Translations under genes and position numbers: made by a program | Notes under the pieces: model-generated | What the model was told of the DNA's origin: nothing | Databases searched by the model: none | Seen by the model: the letters and a program-made list of their open reading frames with translations, nothing else | Shown here: piece after piece, positions 7,808 to 17,475 of the stretch | Position numbering within the stretch: the stretch's first letter is position 1 | Layout: each line of letters starts with the position of its first letter | NCBI RefSeq assembly: GCF_036967205.1 | Contig: NZ_CP146022.1 | Coordinates: 3,782,001-3,846,000, forward strand | DNA from: Streptomyces sp. Q6 | GTDB lineage: Bacteria > Actinomycetota > Actinomycetes > Streptomycetales > Streptomycetaceae | Direction of reading: 5' to 3' | Length of the DNA: 64,000 nt

Positions 7808-8547
7808 GCGGGGTCCCGTCGTTCGAGGAAGGCCGTCATCCCTTCGCGGGCCGCGTCGGAGGCGAACAGCCGTGCCGACAGCGCTGTCAGCGGCTCCGCG
7901 TCCCGGTCGAAGGCTTCCAGGACCTTAACCGTGAGCAGCCGTTTCGTCTCGGCCAGGGCCTGCGGGGACGCCCGCCGCAGGCCGTCGAGCACGGGTTCCA
8001 GGGCCGTGTCGACCTCCTCCTCGGGGGGCGTGGCCGCGGTCACCAGCCCGATCCGCGCCGCTTCCGCCGCGTCGAACCGCTCCCCGGTCAGGTAGTACCT
8101 GGCCACCGCGCGCGGGTCGACGCGCGGCAGCAGCGGCAGGGAGATCACCGCGGGTGCCACCCCGATCCGCACCTCCGTGAACGCGAACGACGACCGCGCC
8201 GACGCCACCGCGATGTCGCACGCGCCGAGCAGCCCGAGTCCGCCGGCCCGTACCTGGCCGTCGACCCGTGCCACGACCGGCTTGTCCGACGCGACGATCC
8301 GCCGGAGCAGGCCGACCAGCGCGTCCGGGTCCGGCGGGTCGCGCAGGTCGGCGCCCGCGCAGAACGTGCCGCCGCGGTGCGTGAGCACCACGGCCCGTAC
8401 GTCGCCGTCCTTCTCGGCCCGCCGGAGCCGCTCGGTCAGTTCGCCGACGAGCGCCGACGACAGGGCGTTGCGGCGGGCGGGCGCGTCGAGGGCCAGCGTG
8501 GTGACACCGCGGGCGTGCCCCCAGTGCACCAGGTTTCCTGCTGCCAT
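7795..8547 (-). CDS. Enoyl-CoA hydratase/isomerase family protein
   Basis: 250 residues, crotonase fold. The oxyanion-hole segments FCAGADLRD and VRAGGLGLLGACDIAVA are present, followed by FTEVRIGVAPAVISLPLLPR, which corresponds to the catalytic-glutamate loop. It would hydrate an enoyl- or methylglutaconyl-type CoA product of the carboxylase and dehydrogenase encoded upstream. It starts nine bases after the ligase stop and overlaps the TetR gene, so it is co-translated. Confidence 0.85.
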   Translation of the reverse strand: MAAGNLVHWGHARGVTTLALDAPARRNALSSALVGELTERLRRAEKDGDVRAVVLTHRGGTFCAGADLRDPPDPDALVGLLRRIVASDKPVVARVDGQVRAGGLGLLGACDIAVASARSSFAFTEVRIGVAPAVISLPLLPRVDPRAVARYYLTGERFDAAEAARIGLVTAATPPEEEVDTALEPVLDGLRRASPQALAETKRLLTVKVLEAFDRDAEPLTALSARLFASDAAREGMTAFLERRDPAWVL

Positions 8548-8556
8548 GAACGGGGT

Positions 8557-10122
8557 TCATCCTTCCCTGAGTTGACGCCGCAGGATCTTCCCGGAGGCCG
8601 CGCGCGGCACCCCGTCGATGAACGTCACGCGGCGGACCTTCTTGTACGGGGCGACGCGTTCGGCGACGTACGCGCGGACCTCGTCCTCGCTCAGCGCGGG
8701 GTCGGAGCGGACGACGAACGCCTTCGGGATCTCGTTGCCGTCCTCGTCGGTGACGCCGATGACGGCCGCGTCGGCGATGGCGTCGTGGGTGAGCAGCAGT
8801 GCCTCCAGTTCGGCGGGGGCGACCTGGAAGCCCTTGTACTTGATGAGTTCCTTGACGCGGTCGACGACGAACAGCCAGCCGTCGGCGTCGACCTCGCCGA
8901 CGTCACCGGTGTGCACCCAGCCGTCGCGGTCGATCATGTCGACGGTGGCCTGGGGGCGGCCGAGGTAGCCCTTCATGACCTGGGGGCCGCGGATGAGGAC
9001 CTCGCCGGGCTCGCCAGGGGCCGCGTCCTTGCCCGGGTCGTCGAGGCTGAGCAGCCGCATCTCGGTCGACGCGATGAGCTTGCCGACGGCGCCGGGCGGC
9101 GGGTTCTTCGCCGCGAGCGGGACGCAGTGGGTGCCGGGCGAGAGTTCCGTCATGCCGTACGCCTGGCCGACGGGCGGCAGGCCGAGGCGGCGCGAGCAGG
9201 CCCGTGCGAGCTCGGCGTCCAGGGGCGCGGCGGCGCTGATGACGTACCGCAGCGAGGAGAGGTCGTAGCCCTCGACGGCCGGGTGCTTGGCGAGCGCGAG
9301 GACGATCGGCGGGGCCACGTACAGGCCGGTGATGCGGTGCTGCTCGATGGCGGCGAGGAACTGGTCGAGGTCGAAGCGGGGCAGGACGACGACGGTCGCG
9401 CCCTGGCGCAGCGGGGCGTTCATCAGGGCGGTGAGGCCGTAGATGTGGAAGAACGGGAGGACCGCGAGGATGCGGTCGTCGGGGCCCATCGGCATGAGGG
9501 GTTCGAGCTGGGCGAGGTTCGTGGCGATGTTGCGGTGGGTGAGCATGACGCCCTTGGGGACGCCGGTGGTGCCCGAGGAGTACGGCAGCGCGGCCACGTC
9601 CTCGGCCGGGTCGATGGCGATGTCCGGCTCGGGCGCGCTCGTGCCGAGCAGGTCCATGAGCGAGCGGTGGCCGGACTCCCCCGCCGGGTCGCAGACGAAG
9701 ATCTCCCGTACGCCGCCCGCGATCTCGGCGGCCGCGCGCGCCGCGTCGAGGAGCGGTGTGACGGTGATGATCCAGCTCGCGGCGGCGTCCCGCAGCTGCC
9801 GCCCGAACTCCTCCGGCGTGGACAGCGGGTGGACGGTCGTCACCGACGCGCCGGCGCGCGTGGCCCCGTAGAAGGCGACCGGGTAGGCCACCGTGTTGGG
9901 GCTGTGCAGGGCCACCACGTCGCCCTTGCGGACGCCCGCTTCGGCGAGGGCGGCGGCGATCCTCCGGTGGTACTGGTCGACCTGCGTGTACGTGAGCGTC
10001 GCGCCGCTCACGCCGTCGACGAGGGCGGGGGCGTCGCCGCGGGCGGCGGCTCCCCCGAGCACGGCGTCGTGAATGGGCTCGTCGACGACGGCCACGTCTT
10101 CGTACTCGCTCCGGAACACCAT
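8557..10122 (-). CDS. Acyl-CoA ligase (4-coumarate-CoA ligase-like)
   Basis: 521 residues, ANL superfamily, activating a carboxylic acid with ATP and CoA. The P-loop LPYSSGTTGVPKG, the YGMTELSPG motif, the TGDVGEVDADGW hinge with DRVKELIKYKG, and the C-terminal PRAASGK catalytic lysine (Lys512) are all present. It resembles 4-coumarate-CoA ligases, but the operon context (carboxylase, acyl-CoA dehydrogenase, AtuA) suggests a branched or terpenoid acid rather than a phenylpropanoid. It lies 31 bases downstream of the dehydrogenase. Confidence 0.88.
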   Translation of the reverse strand: MVFRSEYEDVAVVDEPIHDAVLGGAAARGDAPALVDGVSGATLTYTQVDQYHRRIAAALAEAGVRKGDVVALHSPNTVAYPVAFYGATRAGASVTTVHPLSTPEEFGRQLRDAAASWIITVTPLLDAARAAAEIAGGVREIFVCDPAGESGHRSLMDLLGTSAPEPDIAIDPAEDVAALPYSSGTTGVPKGVMLTHRNIATNLAQLEPLMPMGPDDRILAVLPFFHIYGLTALMNAPLRQGATVVVLPRFDLDQFLAAIEQHRITGLYVAPPIVLALAKHPAVEGYDLSSLRYVISAAAPLDAELARACSRRLGLPPVGQAYGMTELSPGTHCVPLAAKNPPPGAVGKLIASTEMRLLSLDDPGKDAAPGEPGEVLIRGPQVMKGYLGRPQATVDMIDRDGWVHTGDVGEVDADGWLFVVDRVKELIKYKGFQVAPAELEALLLTHDAIADAAVIGVTDEDGNEIPKAFVVRSDPALSEDEVRAYVAERVAPYKKVRRVTFIDGVPRAASGKILRRQLREG

Positions 10123-10153
10123 GCCAACTCCTCGCGCGGGTAGGGATGTCGGG

Positions 10154-11320
10154 TCAGTACGACTTGGGCAGTCCCAGGGTCTGGTGGGACACGTAGTTGA
10201 GGATCATTTCCCGGCTGACCGGGGCGATACGCGCCACCCGTGAGCCGGTGATGAGGCCCGCGAGGCCGAACTCGCGGGTCAGGCCGTTGCCGCCGAGCGT
10301 GTGGACGGCCTGGTCGACGGCGCGCACGCACGCCTCGGCGGCCGCGTACTTGGCCATGTTGGCGGCCTCGCCCGCGCCGATGTCGTCGCCCGCGTCGTAG
10401 AGTCGGGCCGCCTTCTGCATCATCAGGCGGGCCAGTTCCAGTTCGATGTGGACCTGGGCGAGGGGGTGCGCGATGGCCTGGTGGGCGCCGATGGGGGTCT
10501 TCCACACGGTGCGTTCCCTGGCGTACGCGACGGCCTTGTCCAGCGCGTAGCGGCCCATGCCGATGGCGAAGGCGGCGGTCATGATGCGCTCCGGGTTGAG
10601 CCCGGCGAAGAGCTGGAGCAGTCCGGCGTCCTCGTCACCCACCAGAGCGTCGGCCGGAAGCCGCACGTCGTCAAGGGTCAGCTCGAACTGCTTCTCGGCG
10701 GCCTGGAGTTCCATGTCGATCTGCCGCCGCTCGAAGCCGGGGGTGTCGCGCGGGACGATGAAGAGGCACGGCTTGAGCTTGCCGGTGCGGGCGTCGGACG
10801 TGCGGCCCACGATGAGGGTGGCGTCGGCGATGTCGACGCCGGAGATGAACACCTTGCGGCCGGTCAGCACCCAGGAGCCGTCGTCGTCGCGGCGGGCGGT
10901 GGTGGTGATCCGGTGGGAGTTGGAGCCGGCGTCGGGTTCGGTGATGCCGAAGGCCATGGTGCGGCTGCCGTCGGCGAGACCGGGCAGCCAGGCCCGCTTC
11001 TGTGCGGCGGTGCCGAAGCGGGAGATCACCGTGCCGCAGATCGCGGGCGAGACGACCATCATGAGCAGCGGCGACCCGGCGGCCCCCAACTCTTCCAGGA
11101 CTATGGAGAGTTCGGAGATGCCGCTGCCACCGCCTCCGTACTCCTCGGGCAGGTTCACGCCGAGGTAGCCGAGCTTCGCCGCCTCGGCCCACAGCTCGTC
11201 GGGGTGTCCGCCCGCGTCGGCGACGCGGGTCAGGTAGTCGCGGCCGTAGCGCTTGCCGAGGGCGGCGACGGCGGCGCGCAGCGCCTGGTGCTCTTCGGTT
11301 TCGAGGACGGGAGCGGTCAC
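10154..11320 (-). CDS. Acyl-CoA dehydrogenase
   Basis: 388 residues, FAD-dependent alpha,beta-desaturase fold with FGITEPDAGSNSH (about 131-143), the middle beta-domain and the C-terminal TLGGNGLTREF helix bundle. The common C-terminal YEGT signature carrying the usual catalytic glutamate is replaced by ARIAPVSREM, so the base probably lies elsewhere, as in isovaleryl-CoA-type enzymes. The ATG overlaps the stop of the carboxylase alpha gene by four bases (ATGA). The likely substrate is a branched acyl-CoA; inference from the operon. Confidence 0.87.
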   Translation of the reverse strand: MTAPVLETEEHQALRAAVAALGKRYGRDYLTRVADAGGHPDELWAEAAKLGYLGVNLPEEYGGGGSGISELSIVLEELGAAGSPLLMMVVSPAICGTVISRFGTAAQKRAWLPGLADGSRTMAFGITEPDAGSNSHRITTTARRDDDGSWVLTGRKVFISGVDIADATLIVGRTSDARTGKLKPCLFIVPRDTPGFERRQIDMELQAAEKQFELTLDDVRLPADALVGDEDAGLLQLFAGLNPERIMTAAFAIGMGRYALDKAVAYARERTVWKTPIGAHQAIAHPLAQVHIELELARLMMQKAARLYDAGDDIGAGEAANMAKYAAAEACVRAVDQAVHTLGGNGLTREFGLAGLITGSRVARIAPVSREMILNYVSHQTLGLPKSY

Positions 11321-13176
11321 TTCTGTTCCTCCTGTACGACGGCGAGCAGCGCGCCGACCTCGACCTGACGGCCGACGCCGGCGTGCAGAGCGGTGAGCGT
11401 TCCGGAGGCGGGAGCGTTGATGCGGTGCTCCATCTTCATGGCCTCCAGCCAGATCAGGGGCTGTCCCGCGGTGACGGCGGCGCCCTCGACGAGGCCCTCG
11501 GCGACGCGGACGACGGTGCCGGGCATGGGGGCGAGCAGGGAGCCGGGGGCGCGCTGCTCGCTCGGGTCGGTGAAGCGGGGCAGGGCGGTGAGGGCGACGT
11601 CGTTGACGTACACCCGGTCTCCGTAGGAGGCGACGGCGAACTTGCGCTGCACCCCTGAGATGTCGAGGACGACGCGGGTGGGTGAGGCGTGCACGACGCG
11701 TACGCCGCTGTCGTCGGCGGCGGGGCCGGTGCGGGTGTGCCGGTAGCGGGCTTCGTGCTCGGTGCCGTCGGGTTCGCTGCGGTAGCGCTTGGTCTGCGGC
11801 TGCGAGGGGACGTTGCGGAAGCCGCCGAACCGGTGTCCGCCGGCCGTGGCGAGGGCGGCGGCGAGCGGTGCGTACGGGTCGACGGCGGGAGCGGTCAGCT
11901 CGGCGAGGTGGCGTTCGTAGAACCCGGTGTCCATCCGACCGTCGGTGAACTCCGGGTGGCGCAGGGACCGGACGAGCAGGTCGCGGTTGGTGACGGGGCC
12001 GTGCACCTCGGCGCGTTCCAGGGCCCCGGCGAGGGCGCGGACGGCGGCGGCGCGGGTGGGCGCGTGCGCGACGGCCTTGGCGAGCATGGCGTCGTAGTGC
12101 ACGCCGATCGTGTCGCCGTCGGTGTACCCGGTGTCGAGCCGGACGCCCGGGGGCACGGACAGGCGGTGCAGGGTGCCGGTCTGCGGGGCGAAGGCGGCGG
12201 CCGGGTCCTCGGCGTACAGGCGGGCCTCGACGGCGTGTCCGCGCGGCGCGGGGGGTTCGGGGTCGAGCGCGTCGCCCTCGGCGATCAGCAGTTGGAGCGC
12301 GACGAGGTCGACGCCGAACACGGCCTCGGTGACGGGGTGTTCGACCTGGAGGCGGGTGTTCATCTCCAGGAAGTGCGCGGCGCCGTCGGCGACGAGGAAC
12401 TCGACGGTCCCGGCGCCGACGTACCCGGTGGCGCGTACGGCCCGCTCGGCCAACTCGTGCAGTTCCGTGACCAGTTCGGGAGGGAGGCCGGGTGCGGGCG
12501 CCTCCTCGATGACCTTCTGGTGGCGGCGCTGGAGCGAGCAGTCGCGCGTGCCGAGCACCCAGACCGTGCCGTGCGTGTCGGCGAGCACCTGCACCTCGAC
12601 GTGCCGCCCGCCCTCCACATAGGGCTCGACGAACACTTCACCGTCCCCGAAAGCGGACAGGGCCTCACTCCGAGCCGCCTCCACCTCGGCTTCCAGAGCG
12701 GCGAGTTCGCGGACGACACGCATGCCGCGCCCGCCCCCGCCGGCGGCGGCCTTCACGAGGACGGGCAGATCGGCCTCGGTCACCTCGCCCAGCGGCGCGA
12801 CGCCCATCAGTTCCTTGGCGCGGGTCTTGGACGCCATCGCCTCGATCGCCTCGGGCGGCGGACCGATCCACACGAGTCCGGCGTCGGTGACGGCCCGCGC
12901 GAAGTCGGCGTTCTCGGAGAGGAAGCCGTACCCGGGGTGCACGGCGTCGGCGCCCGCGTCGAGCGCGGCCTTCACGACGAGGTCGGCGCGCAGATACGTC
13001 TCGGCGGGGGTGGCGCCGGGAAGCCGGACGGCGAGGTCGGCCTCGCGCACGTGCAGCGCGTCGGCGTCCGGGTCCGAGTGCACGGCGACGGTGCGCAGGC
13101 CCAGCTCACGGCAGGTACGGAAGACGCGGCAGGCGATCTCGCCGCGGTTGGCCACCAGAACACGGGTGAGGTTCAT
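11317..13176 (-). CDS. Biotin-dependent acyl-CoA carboxylase, alpha subunit (BC-BCCP)
   Basis: 619 residues. N-terminal biotin carboxylase (ANRGEIACRVFRTCRELG at 8-25, ATP-grasp loop KAAAGGGGRGMR, then HVEVQVLAD and EMNTRLQVEHPVTE), a linker, and a C-terminal biotinyl domain with EAMKMEH, biotinylated on Lys581. The stretch between the lid start (MASKTRAKELMG) and LPVLVKAAAGG is about 18 residues shorter than in typical AccC proteins. With the beta subunit 5 bases upstream it forms a methylcrotonyl-, geranyl- or propionyl-type carboxylase; the substrate is not settled by sequence, but the operon favours a branched acyl-CoA. Confidence 0.9.
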   Translation of the reverse strand: MNLTRVLVANRGEIACRVFRTCRELGLRTVAVHSDPDADALHVREADLAVRLPGATPAETYLRADLVVKAALDAGADAVHPGYGFLSENADFARAVTDAGLVWIGPPPEAIEAMASKTRAKELMGVAPLGEVTEADLPVLVKAAAGGGGRGMRVVRELAALEAEVEAARSEALSAFGDGEVFVEPYVEGGRHVEVQVLADTHGTVWVLGTRDCSLQRRHQKVIEEAPAPGLPPELVTELHELAERAVRATGYVGAGTVEFLVADGAAHFLEMNTRLQVEHPVTEAVFGVDLVALQLLIAEGDALDPEPPAPRGHAVEARLYAEDPAAAFAPQTGTLHRLSVPPGVRLDTGYTDGDTIGVHYDAMLAKAVAHAPTRAAAVRALAGALERAEVHGPVTNRDLLVRSLRHPEFTDGRMDTGFYERHLAELTAPAVDPYAPLAAALATAGGHRFGGFRNVPSQPQTKRYRSEPDGTEHEARYRHTRTGPAADDSGVRVVHASPTRVVLDISGVQRKFAVASYGDRVYVNDVALTALPRFTDPSEQRAPGSLLAPMPGTVVRVAEGLVEGAAVTAGQPLIWLEAMKMEHRINAPASGTLTALHAGVGRQVEVGALLAVVQEEQK

Positions 13177-13181
13177 CGGGG

Positions 13182-14789
13182 TCACATCCTGAAGACGCCG
13201 AAGCCGCCGCGGGCGCCCTCGTACGGTGCGGTGTGGATCGCGGACAGGCAGATGCCGAGCACGGTGCGGGTGTCGCGCGGGTCGATGACGCCGTCGTCGT
13301 AGAGCCGCCCGGACAGGAACATCGGCAGGGACTCGGCCTCGATCTGCTGCTCGACCATGGCGCGCAGCCCGGCGTCGGCCTCGTCGTCGTAGGGGCGGCC
13401 CTTCGCGGCGGCCGACTGGCGCGCGACGATCGACAGGACGCCGGCGAGCTGCTGCGGCCCCATGACCGCGGACTTGGCGCTGGGCCAGGCGAAGAGGAAG
13501 CGGGGGTCGTAGGCGCGCCCGCACATGCCGTAGTGCCCGGCGCCGTAGGAGGCGCCCATCAGCACGGACAGGTGCGGCACCCGGCTGTTGCTGACCGCGT
13601 TGATCATCATCGAGCCGTGCTTGATGATGCCGCCCTGCTCGTACTCCTTGCCGACCATGTAGCCGGTGGTGTTGTGCAGGAAGAGCAGCGGGATGTCGCG
13701 CTGGTTCGCCAGCTGGATGAACTGGGCGGCCTTCTGGGACTCCTCGCTGAACAGCACGCCCTGCGCGTTGGCGAGGATTCCGACGGGGTGGCCGTGCAGG
13801 GCGGCCCAGCCGGTCACCAGGCTCGCCCCGTACAGCGGCTTGAACTCGTCGAAGTCGGAGCCGTCGACGAGCCGGGCGATGACCTCGCGCGGGTCGAACG
13901 GCACCTTCAGGTCCTCGGGCACGATCCCGAGCAGTTCCTCGGGGTCGTACGTGGGCGGCTCCACAGCCTGTGGATACGCCGGATCGGGGTACGCCTTGCG
14001 GTGGTTGAGGCGGGCGACGACGCGGCGCGCCTGGCGGATCGCGTCCTGCTCGTCGAGTGCGAAGCCGTCGGCGAGGCCGGAGGTGCGGGCGTGCATCCCG
14101 GCGCCGCCGAGCGATTCGTCGTCGCTCTCCTCGCCGGTGGCCATCTTCACGAGCGGCGGTCCGCCGAGGAAGACCTTCGCCCGGTCCTTCACCATGATCA
14201 CGTGGTCGGACATGCCGGGGACGTACGCGCCTCCGGCGGTGGAGTTGCCGAAGACGACGGCGATCGTCGGGATGCCGGCCGCCGAGAGCCGGGTGATGTC
14301 CCGGAAGATCGCGCCGCCCGGTATGAAGATCTCCTTCTGGGAGGGCAGGTCGGCGCCGCCGGACTCGACGAGCGAGATGCAGGGCAGGCGGTTGGCGTAC
14401 GCGATCTCGTGGGCCCGCAGCGCCTTCTTCAGGGACCACGGGTTGCTGGCGCCGCCGCGCACGGTCGGGTCGTTGGCGGTGATCAGGCATTCGACGCCCT
14501 CGACCACGCCGATGCCGGTGACGAGCGAGGCGCCGACGGCGTAGTCACTGCCCCAGGCGGCGAGCGGCGACAGTTCCAGGAACGGGGTGTCCGGGTCGAG
14601 GAGCAGCTCGACGCGTTCCCGGGCGAGCAACTTGCCGCGTGCGCGGTGCCGTTGGACGTACTTCTCGCCGCCGCCCGCGAGGGCCTTGGCGTGTTCGGCG
14701 TCGAGTGCGGTGAGCTTGTCGAGCAGGGCGGCGCGGCGGGCGCCGTACTCGTCGGACCGGGTGTCCAGGGCGCTGGCCAGGACGGTCAC
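13182..14789 (-). CDS. Acyl-CoA carboxylase, beta (carboxyltransferase) subunit
   Basis: 535 residues, typical of methylcrotonyl/propionyl carboxyltransferases (about 535). Crotonase-like N and C domains with GGASNPWSLKKALRAHEIA, the acyl-CoA oxyanion region VFGNSTAGGAYVPGMSD and the biotin-side SYGAGHYGMCGRAYDPRF. The second half contains MGPQQLAGVL. The GTG start at 14789 overlaps the AtuA stop (GTGA), indicating translational coupling. The sequence resembles MCC-beta more than AccB/PccB. Confidence 0.9.
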   Translation of the reverse strand: MTVLASALDTRSDEYGARRAALLDKLTALDAEHAKALAGGGEKYVQRHRARGKLLARERVELLLDPDTPFLELSPLAAWGSDYAVGASLVTGIGVVEGVECLITANDPTVRGGASNPWSLKKALRAHEIAYANRLPCISLVESGGADLPSQKEIFIPGGAIFRDITRLSAAGIPTIAVVFGNSTAGGAYVPGMSDHVIMVKDRAKVFLGGPPLVKMATGEESDDESLGGAGMHARTSGLADGFALDEQDAIRQARRVVARLNHRKAYPDPAYPQAVEPPTYDPEELLGIVPEDLKVPFDPREVIARLVDGSDFDEFKPLYGASLVTGWAALHGHPVGILANAQGVLFSEESQKAAQFIQLANQRDIPLLFLHNTTGYMVGKEYEQGGIIKHGSMMINAVSNSRVPHLSVLMGASYGAGHYGMCGRAYDPRFLFAWPSAKSAVMGPQQLAGVLSIVARQSAAAKGRPYDDEADAGLRAMVEQQIEAESLPMFLSGRLYDDGVIDPRDTRTVLGICLSAIHTAPYEGARGGFGVFRM

Positions 14790-16492
14790 AGGAGTGCCTC
14801 CGGTAGGTCGAGGTGGCGGGAGCGCAGCCATTCGCCGAGGCCCTTGGCCTGCGGATCGAAGCGGGCCTGCGCGGCGACGCCCTCGCCGAGGATGCCCTCG
14901 ACGGTGAAGTTCAGGGCGCGCAGTCGGGGCAGGACGTGGCGTGTGACGCGCAAGTCGGCGGTCTCCGGGAGGAGTTCACGCAGTCGCTCGACGGTCAGGG
15001 TGTGCGCGAGCCACCGCCAGGCGTCGTCGGTCTCGACCCATACGCCGATGTTGGCGTCGCCGCCCTTGTCCCCGCTGCGGGCTCCCGCGACGAGGCCGAG
15101 GGGGGCGCGGCGGGTGGGCCCGGCGGGCAGCGGGTCGGGCGGATCCGGTGCGGCGACGGGTTCGAGGGGGCGTGTGGGCCCGTCGTACGGGGGCAGTTCC
15201 CGGCGCTCGCCGTCGGGCAGCACGGCGCGGTGCGGGACGTCGCGGCGGTCGACGTACGCGGCCTCGAAGACGCCGTACGGGGCGCCCTCGCCCGGCGGGG
15301 CGGTGACGTGGAATCCGGGGTAGGAGCCGAGGGCGAGTTCCACGGCGGCGCCGCTCAGCGCCCGGCCGACGGCGTTCTGATCCTGGTCCCGTACGACGAG
15401 ACGCAGCAGGGCGCTGGCGGTCTCCTCGCTCCCGGCGTCGGCCCGATCGGTGCGGACCAGCTCCCACCGCACGTGTTCGGGGCGGGACGTGGCCCGCGCG
15501 AAGGCGTCCTCCATCTGGTCCTGGACGAGGGCGGCCTTGGCGTCGATGTCGAGGCCGGTCAGCACGAACACGACCTCGTTGCGGAAGCCGCCGAGCCGGT
15601 TGAGGCCGACCTTGAGCGTGGGCGGGGGCGCCTCGCCGCGCACCCCGTGGACGCGGACCCGGTCGGGCCCCTCCTGGGCGAGGCGGACGGTGTCGAGCCG
15701 CACGGTGACATCGGGCCCGGCGTACCGGGCGCCGTTGGTCTCGTACAGGAGCTGGGCGGTGACGGTCCCGATGTCGACGAGCCCGCCGGTGCCGGGGTGC
15801 TTCGTGACGACGGCGGACCCGTCGTCGTGGATCTCGGCGAGGGGAAAGCCGGGGCGCCGCGTCAGTTCGCGGCTGTGGCGCGCGAAGTGGGAGTAGTTCC
15901 CACCGGTCGCCTGGGTGCCGCACTCCAGGACGTGTCCGGCGACGACGGCCCCGGCGAGCCGGTCGTACGCGTCCGGTGCCCATCCGAAGTGCCAGGCGGC
16001 GGGCCCGCTGACGAGGGCGGCGTCGGTGACCCGTCCGGTGACCACGATGTCGGCGCCGGCCTCCAGGCAGGCGGTGATCCCGGCGCCGCCGAGGTAGGCG
16101 TGGGCGGTGAGGGCGCCGGGGAAGCGCCCGGTGCCGAGCAGGTCGTCGCCCTCCACGTGGGCGACGCGCACGGGCACGTCCAGGCGGGCGGCCAACTTCC
16201 GTACGGCGTCGGCAAGGCCGGCGGGGTTGAGCCCACCGGCGTTGGCCACGATCTTGACGCCCCGCTCGGCGGCGAGCCCGAGGCATTGCTCCAGCTGCCG
16301 CAGGAAGGTACGGGCGTAGCCGCGCCCCGGGTCCTTGAGGCGGTCGCGGCCGAGGATGAGCAGGGTCAGCTCGGCGAGGTAGTCGCCGGTGAGGACGTCG
16401 AGGTCGCCGCCGTCGAGCATCTCCCGCAGGGCGTCGAACCGGTCGCCGTAGAAGCCGGAGGCGTTGCCGATGCGCAGGGGGGCCGGGGTCAC
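14786..16492 (-). CDS. AtuA-family protein (DUF1446, acyclic terpene utilisation)
   Basis: 568 residues. The N-terminal AtuA/DUF1446 domain (about 1-450) starts [17 protein letters not shown] and contains [25 protein letters not shown] and [25 protein letters not shown]; the C-terminal AtuA-like region (about 460-560) includes [14 protein letters not shown]. AtuA is required for citronellol/geraniol breakdown in Pseudomonas but its reaction is unknown. GTG start at 16492 overlaps the preceding stop by four bases; its own end overlaps the carboxylase gene. Its presence here makes a terpenoid or branched-acid pathway likely. Confidence 0.87.
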   Translation of the reverse strand: MTPAPLRIGNASGFYGDRFDALREMLDGGDLDVLTGDYLAELTLLILGRDRLKDPGRGYARTFLRQLEQCLGLAAERGVKIVANAGGLNPAGLADAVRKLAARLDVPVRVAHVEGDDLLGTGRFPGALTAHAYLGGAGITACLEAGADIVVTGRVTDAALVSGPAAWHFGWAPDAYDRLAGAVVAGHVLECGTQATGGNYSHFARHSRELTRRPGFPLAEIHDDGSAVVTKHPGTGGLVDIGTVTAQLLYETNGARYAGPDVTVRLDTVRLAQEGPDRVRVHGVRGEAPPPTLKVGLNRLGGFRNEVVFVLTGLDIDAKAALVQDQMEDAFARATSRPEHVRWELVRTDRADAGSEETASALLRLVVRDQDQNAVGRALSGAAVELALGSYPGFHVTAPPGEGAPYGVFEAAYVDRRDVPHRAVLPDGERRELPPYDGPTRPLEPVAAPDPPDPLPAGPTRRAPLGLVAGARSGDKGGDANIGVWVETDDAWRWLAHTLTVERLRELLPETADLRVTRHVLPRLRALNFTVEGILGEGVAAQARFDPQAKGLGEWLRSRHLDLPEALL

Positions 16493-17286
16493 GGGGTGGC
16501 CCCCTTGGCGGCGCGTCCCTTTCCGGGTGGTCCGGCGAAGGCCTGGGCGATGTCGAGCCAGCGGTCGGCGTCGGGGCCCTCGGCGCGTACGTCGAGGTCG
16601 TCGCGGTGGGCGCGCTGGGTGACGAGGAGGCAGAAGTCGAGCGCGGACCCGGTGACCCGCTGGGCGGCGTCCTCGGGCCCGTGAGTCCACGGTTCGCCGC
16701 TGGGCAACCGGAGTTCGACGCGGAACTCCTCCCCCGGTACGTCCAGGCCGCGCACCCCGAAGGCGAATCCGCGGGCGCGCACGCCGATCCGGGCGACGTG
16801 CCGCAGCCGGTCGGTCGGGACGCGCACGGCACCGAGCGCGTCGGCGACGTCCTGCCCGTGCGCCCACGTCTCCATGAGCCGCCCGGTGGCCATGGAAGCG
16901 GCGGACATGGGCGGCCCGTACCAGGGGAACTTGGCCTTGCTCGCGGCGGCGGCACGCATCGCCTTCTGGAGCCGCTCCCGCCCGTCCCGCCACCCGGCGA
17001 GCAGGGCGTCCGGCGCCTGCGCGGCCCCTTCGTCGGCCCCGTCGTCGACGAACGACTCCGGCGCGGCGATGGCCTTCGCCACCTCGCCCGCGAAGGCGTC
17101 CTGGTCCTCGACGGCGAGCAGGGCGGCGCGGTCGGTCCAGGCGAGATGGGCGATCTGGTGGGCGACGGTCCAGCGGGGGGCGGGGGTGGGCAGCGCCCAC
17201 TCGCTCTCCCCCAACTCGGCGACGAGGAGGTCGAGTTCTTCGCTCTCGTCCCGCAAGTCATCGAACACGGACGGCTGTTCGGACAC
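16489..17286 (-). CDS. TIGR03084-like maleylpyruvate-isomerase-fold protein
   Basis: 265 residues. N-terminal DinB/mycothiol-dependent maleylpyruvate isomerase fold ([15 protein letters not shown] about 45-60, with a metal-binding-type His) and a C-terminal sterol-carrier-like region. The family is common in actinobacterial CoA-ester operons; its reaction is unknown. I prefer the GTG at 17286, preceded by GAAGGGGAG, over the GTG at 17307. It is the first gene of the operon, and the promoter and operator lie 40-85 bases upstream. Confidence 0.82.
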   Translation of the reverse strand: MSEQPSVFDDLRDESEELDLLVAELGESEWALPTPAPRWTVAHQIAHLAWTDRAALLAVEDQDAFAGEVAKAIAAPESFVDDGADEGAAQAPDALLAGWRDGRERLQKAMRAAAASKAKFPWYGPPMSAASMATGRLMETWAHGQDVADALGAVRVPTDRLRHVARIGVRARGFAFGVRGLDVPGEEFRVELRLPSGEPWTHGPEDAAQRVTGSALDFCLLVTQRAHRDDLDVRAEGPDADRWLDIAQAFAGPPGKGRAAKGATP

Positions 17287-17328
17287 GGTGCGCTCCCCTT
17301 CGGGCACGGCGGTGTGCGGCGTGCCTGG

Positions 17329-17370
17329 AGCATGGCAGCGCGAAGAGAAACAATCAAGCGTGCTTGCATG
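17329..17370 (-). promoter_or_regulatory. TetR-type operator and candidate promoter of the acyl-CoA operon
   Basis: The 20-base site 17351-17370 is symmetric as CA-N2-CAAGC-N2-GCTTG-N2-TG, the form bound by many TetR repressors of acyl-CoA genes. Read on the minus strand, TTGATT (17352-17357) and CATGCT (17329-17334) are separated by 17 bases and could be -35 and -10, so the operator would cover the -35 element. The TetR gene at the end of this operon is the natural candidate. Confidence 0.6.
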
Positions 17371-17475
17371 AAAAAGGAGGGCGGGTGCGCGCGCCCCTTG
17401 ATCCCCGACGGGCGACCCCGGCGATCAGCGGACGAGGCGCCCCGGGGGGCACTGCTTCACGGTGTGACGGGCGGT

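Noticed and set aside
7705-10143. 812-codon plus-strand ORF
   Set aside because: Antisense to the ligase and hydratase genes, with no domain.
13233-15323. 696-codon plus-strand ORF
   Set aside because: Antisense to the carboxylase beta and AtuA genes; both are strongly supported.
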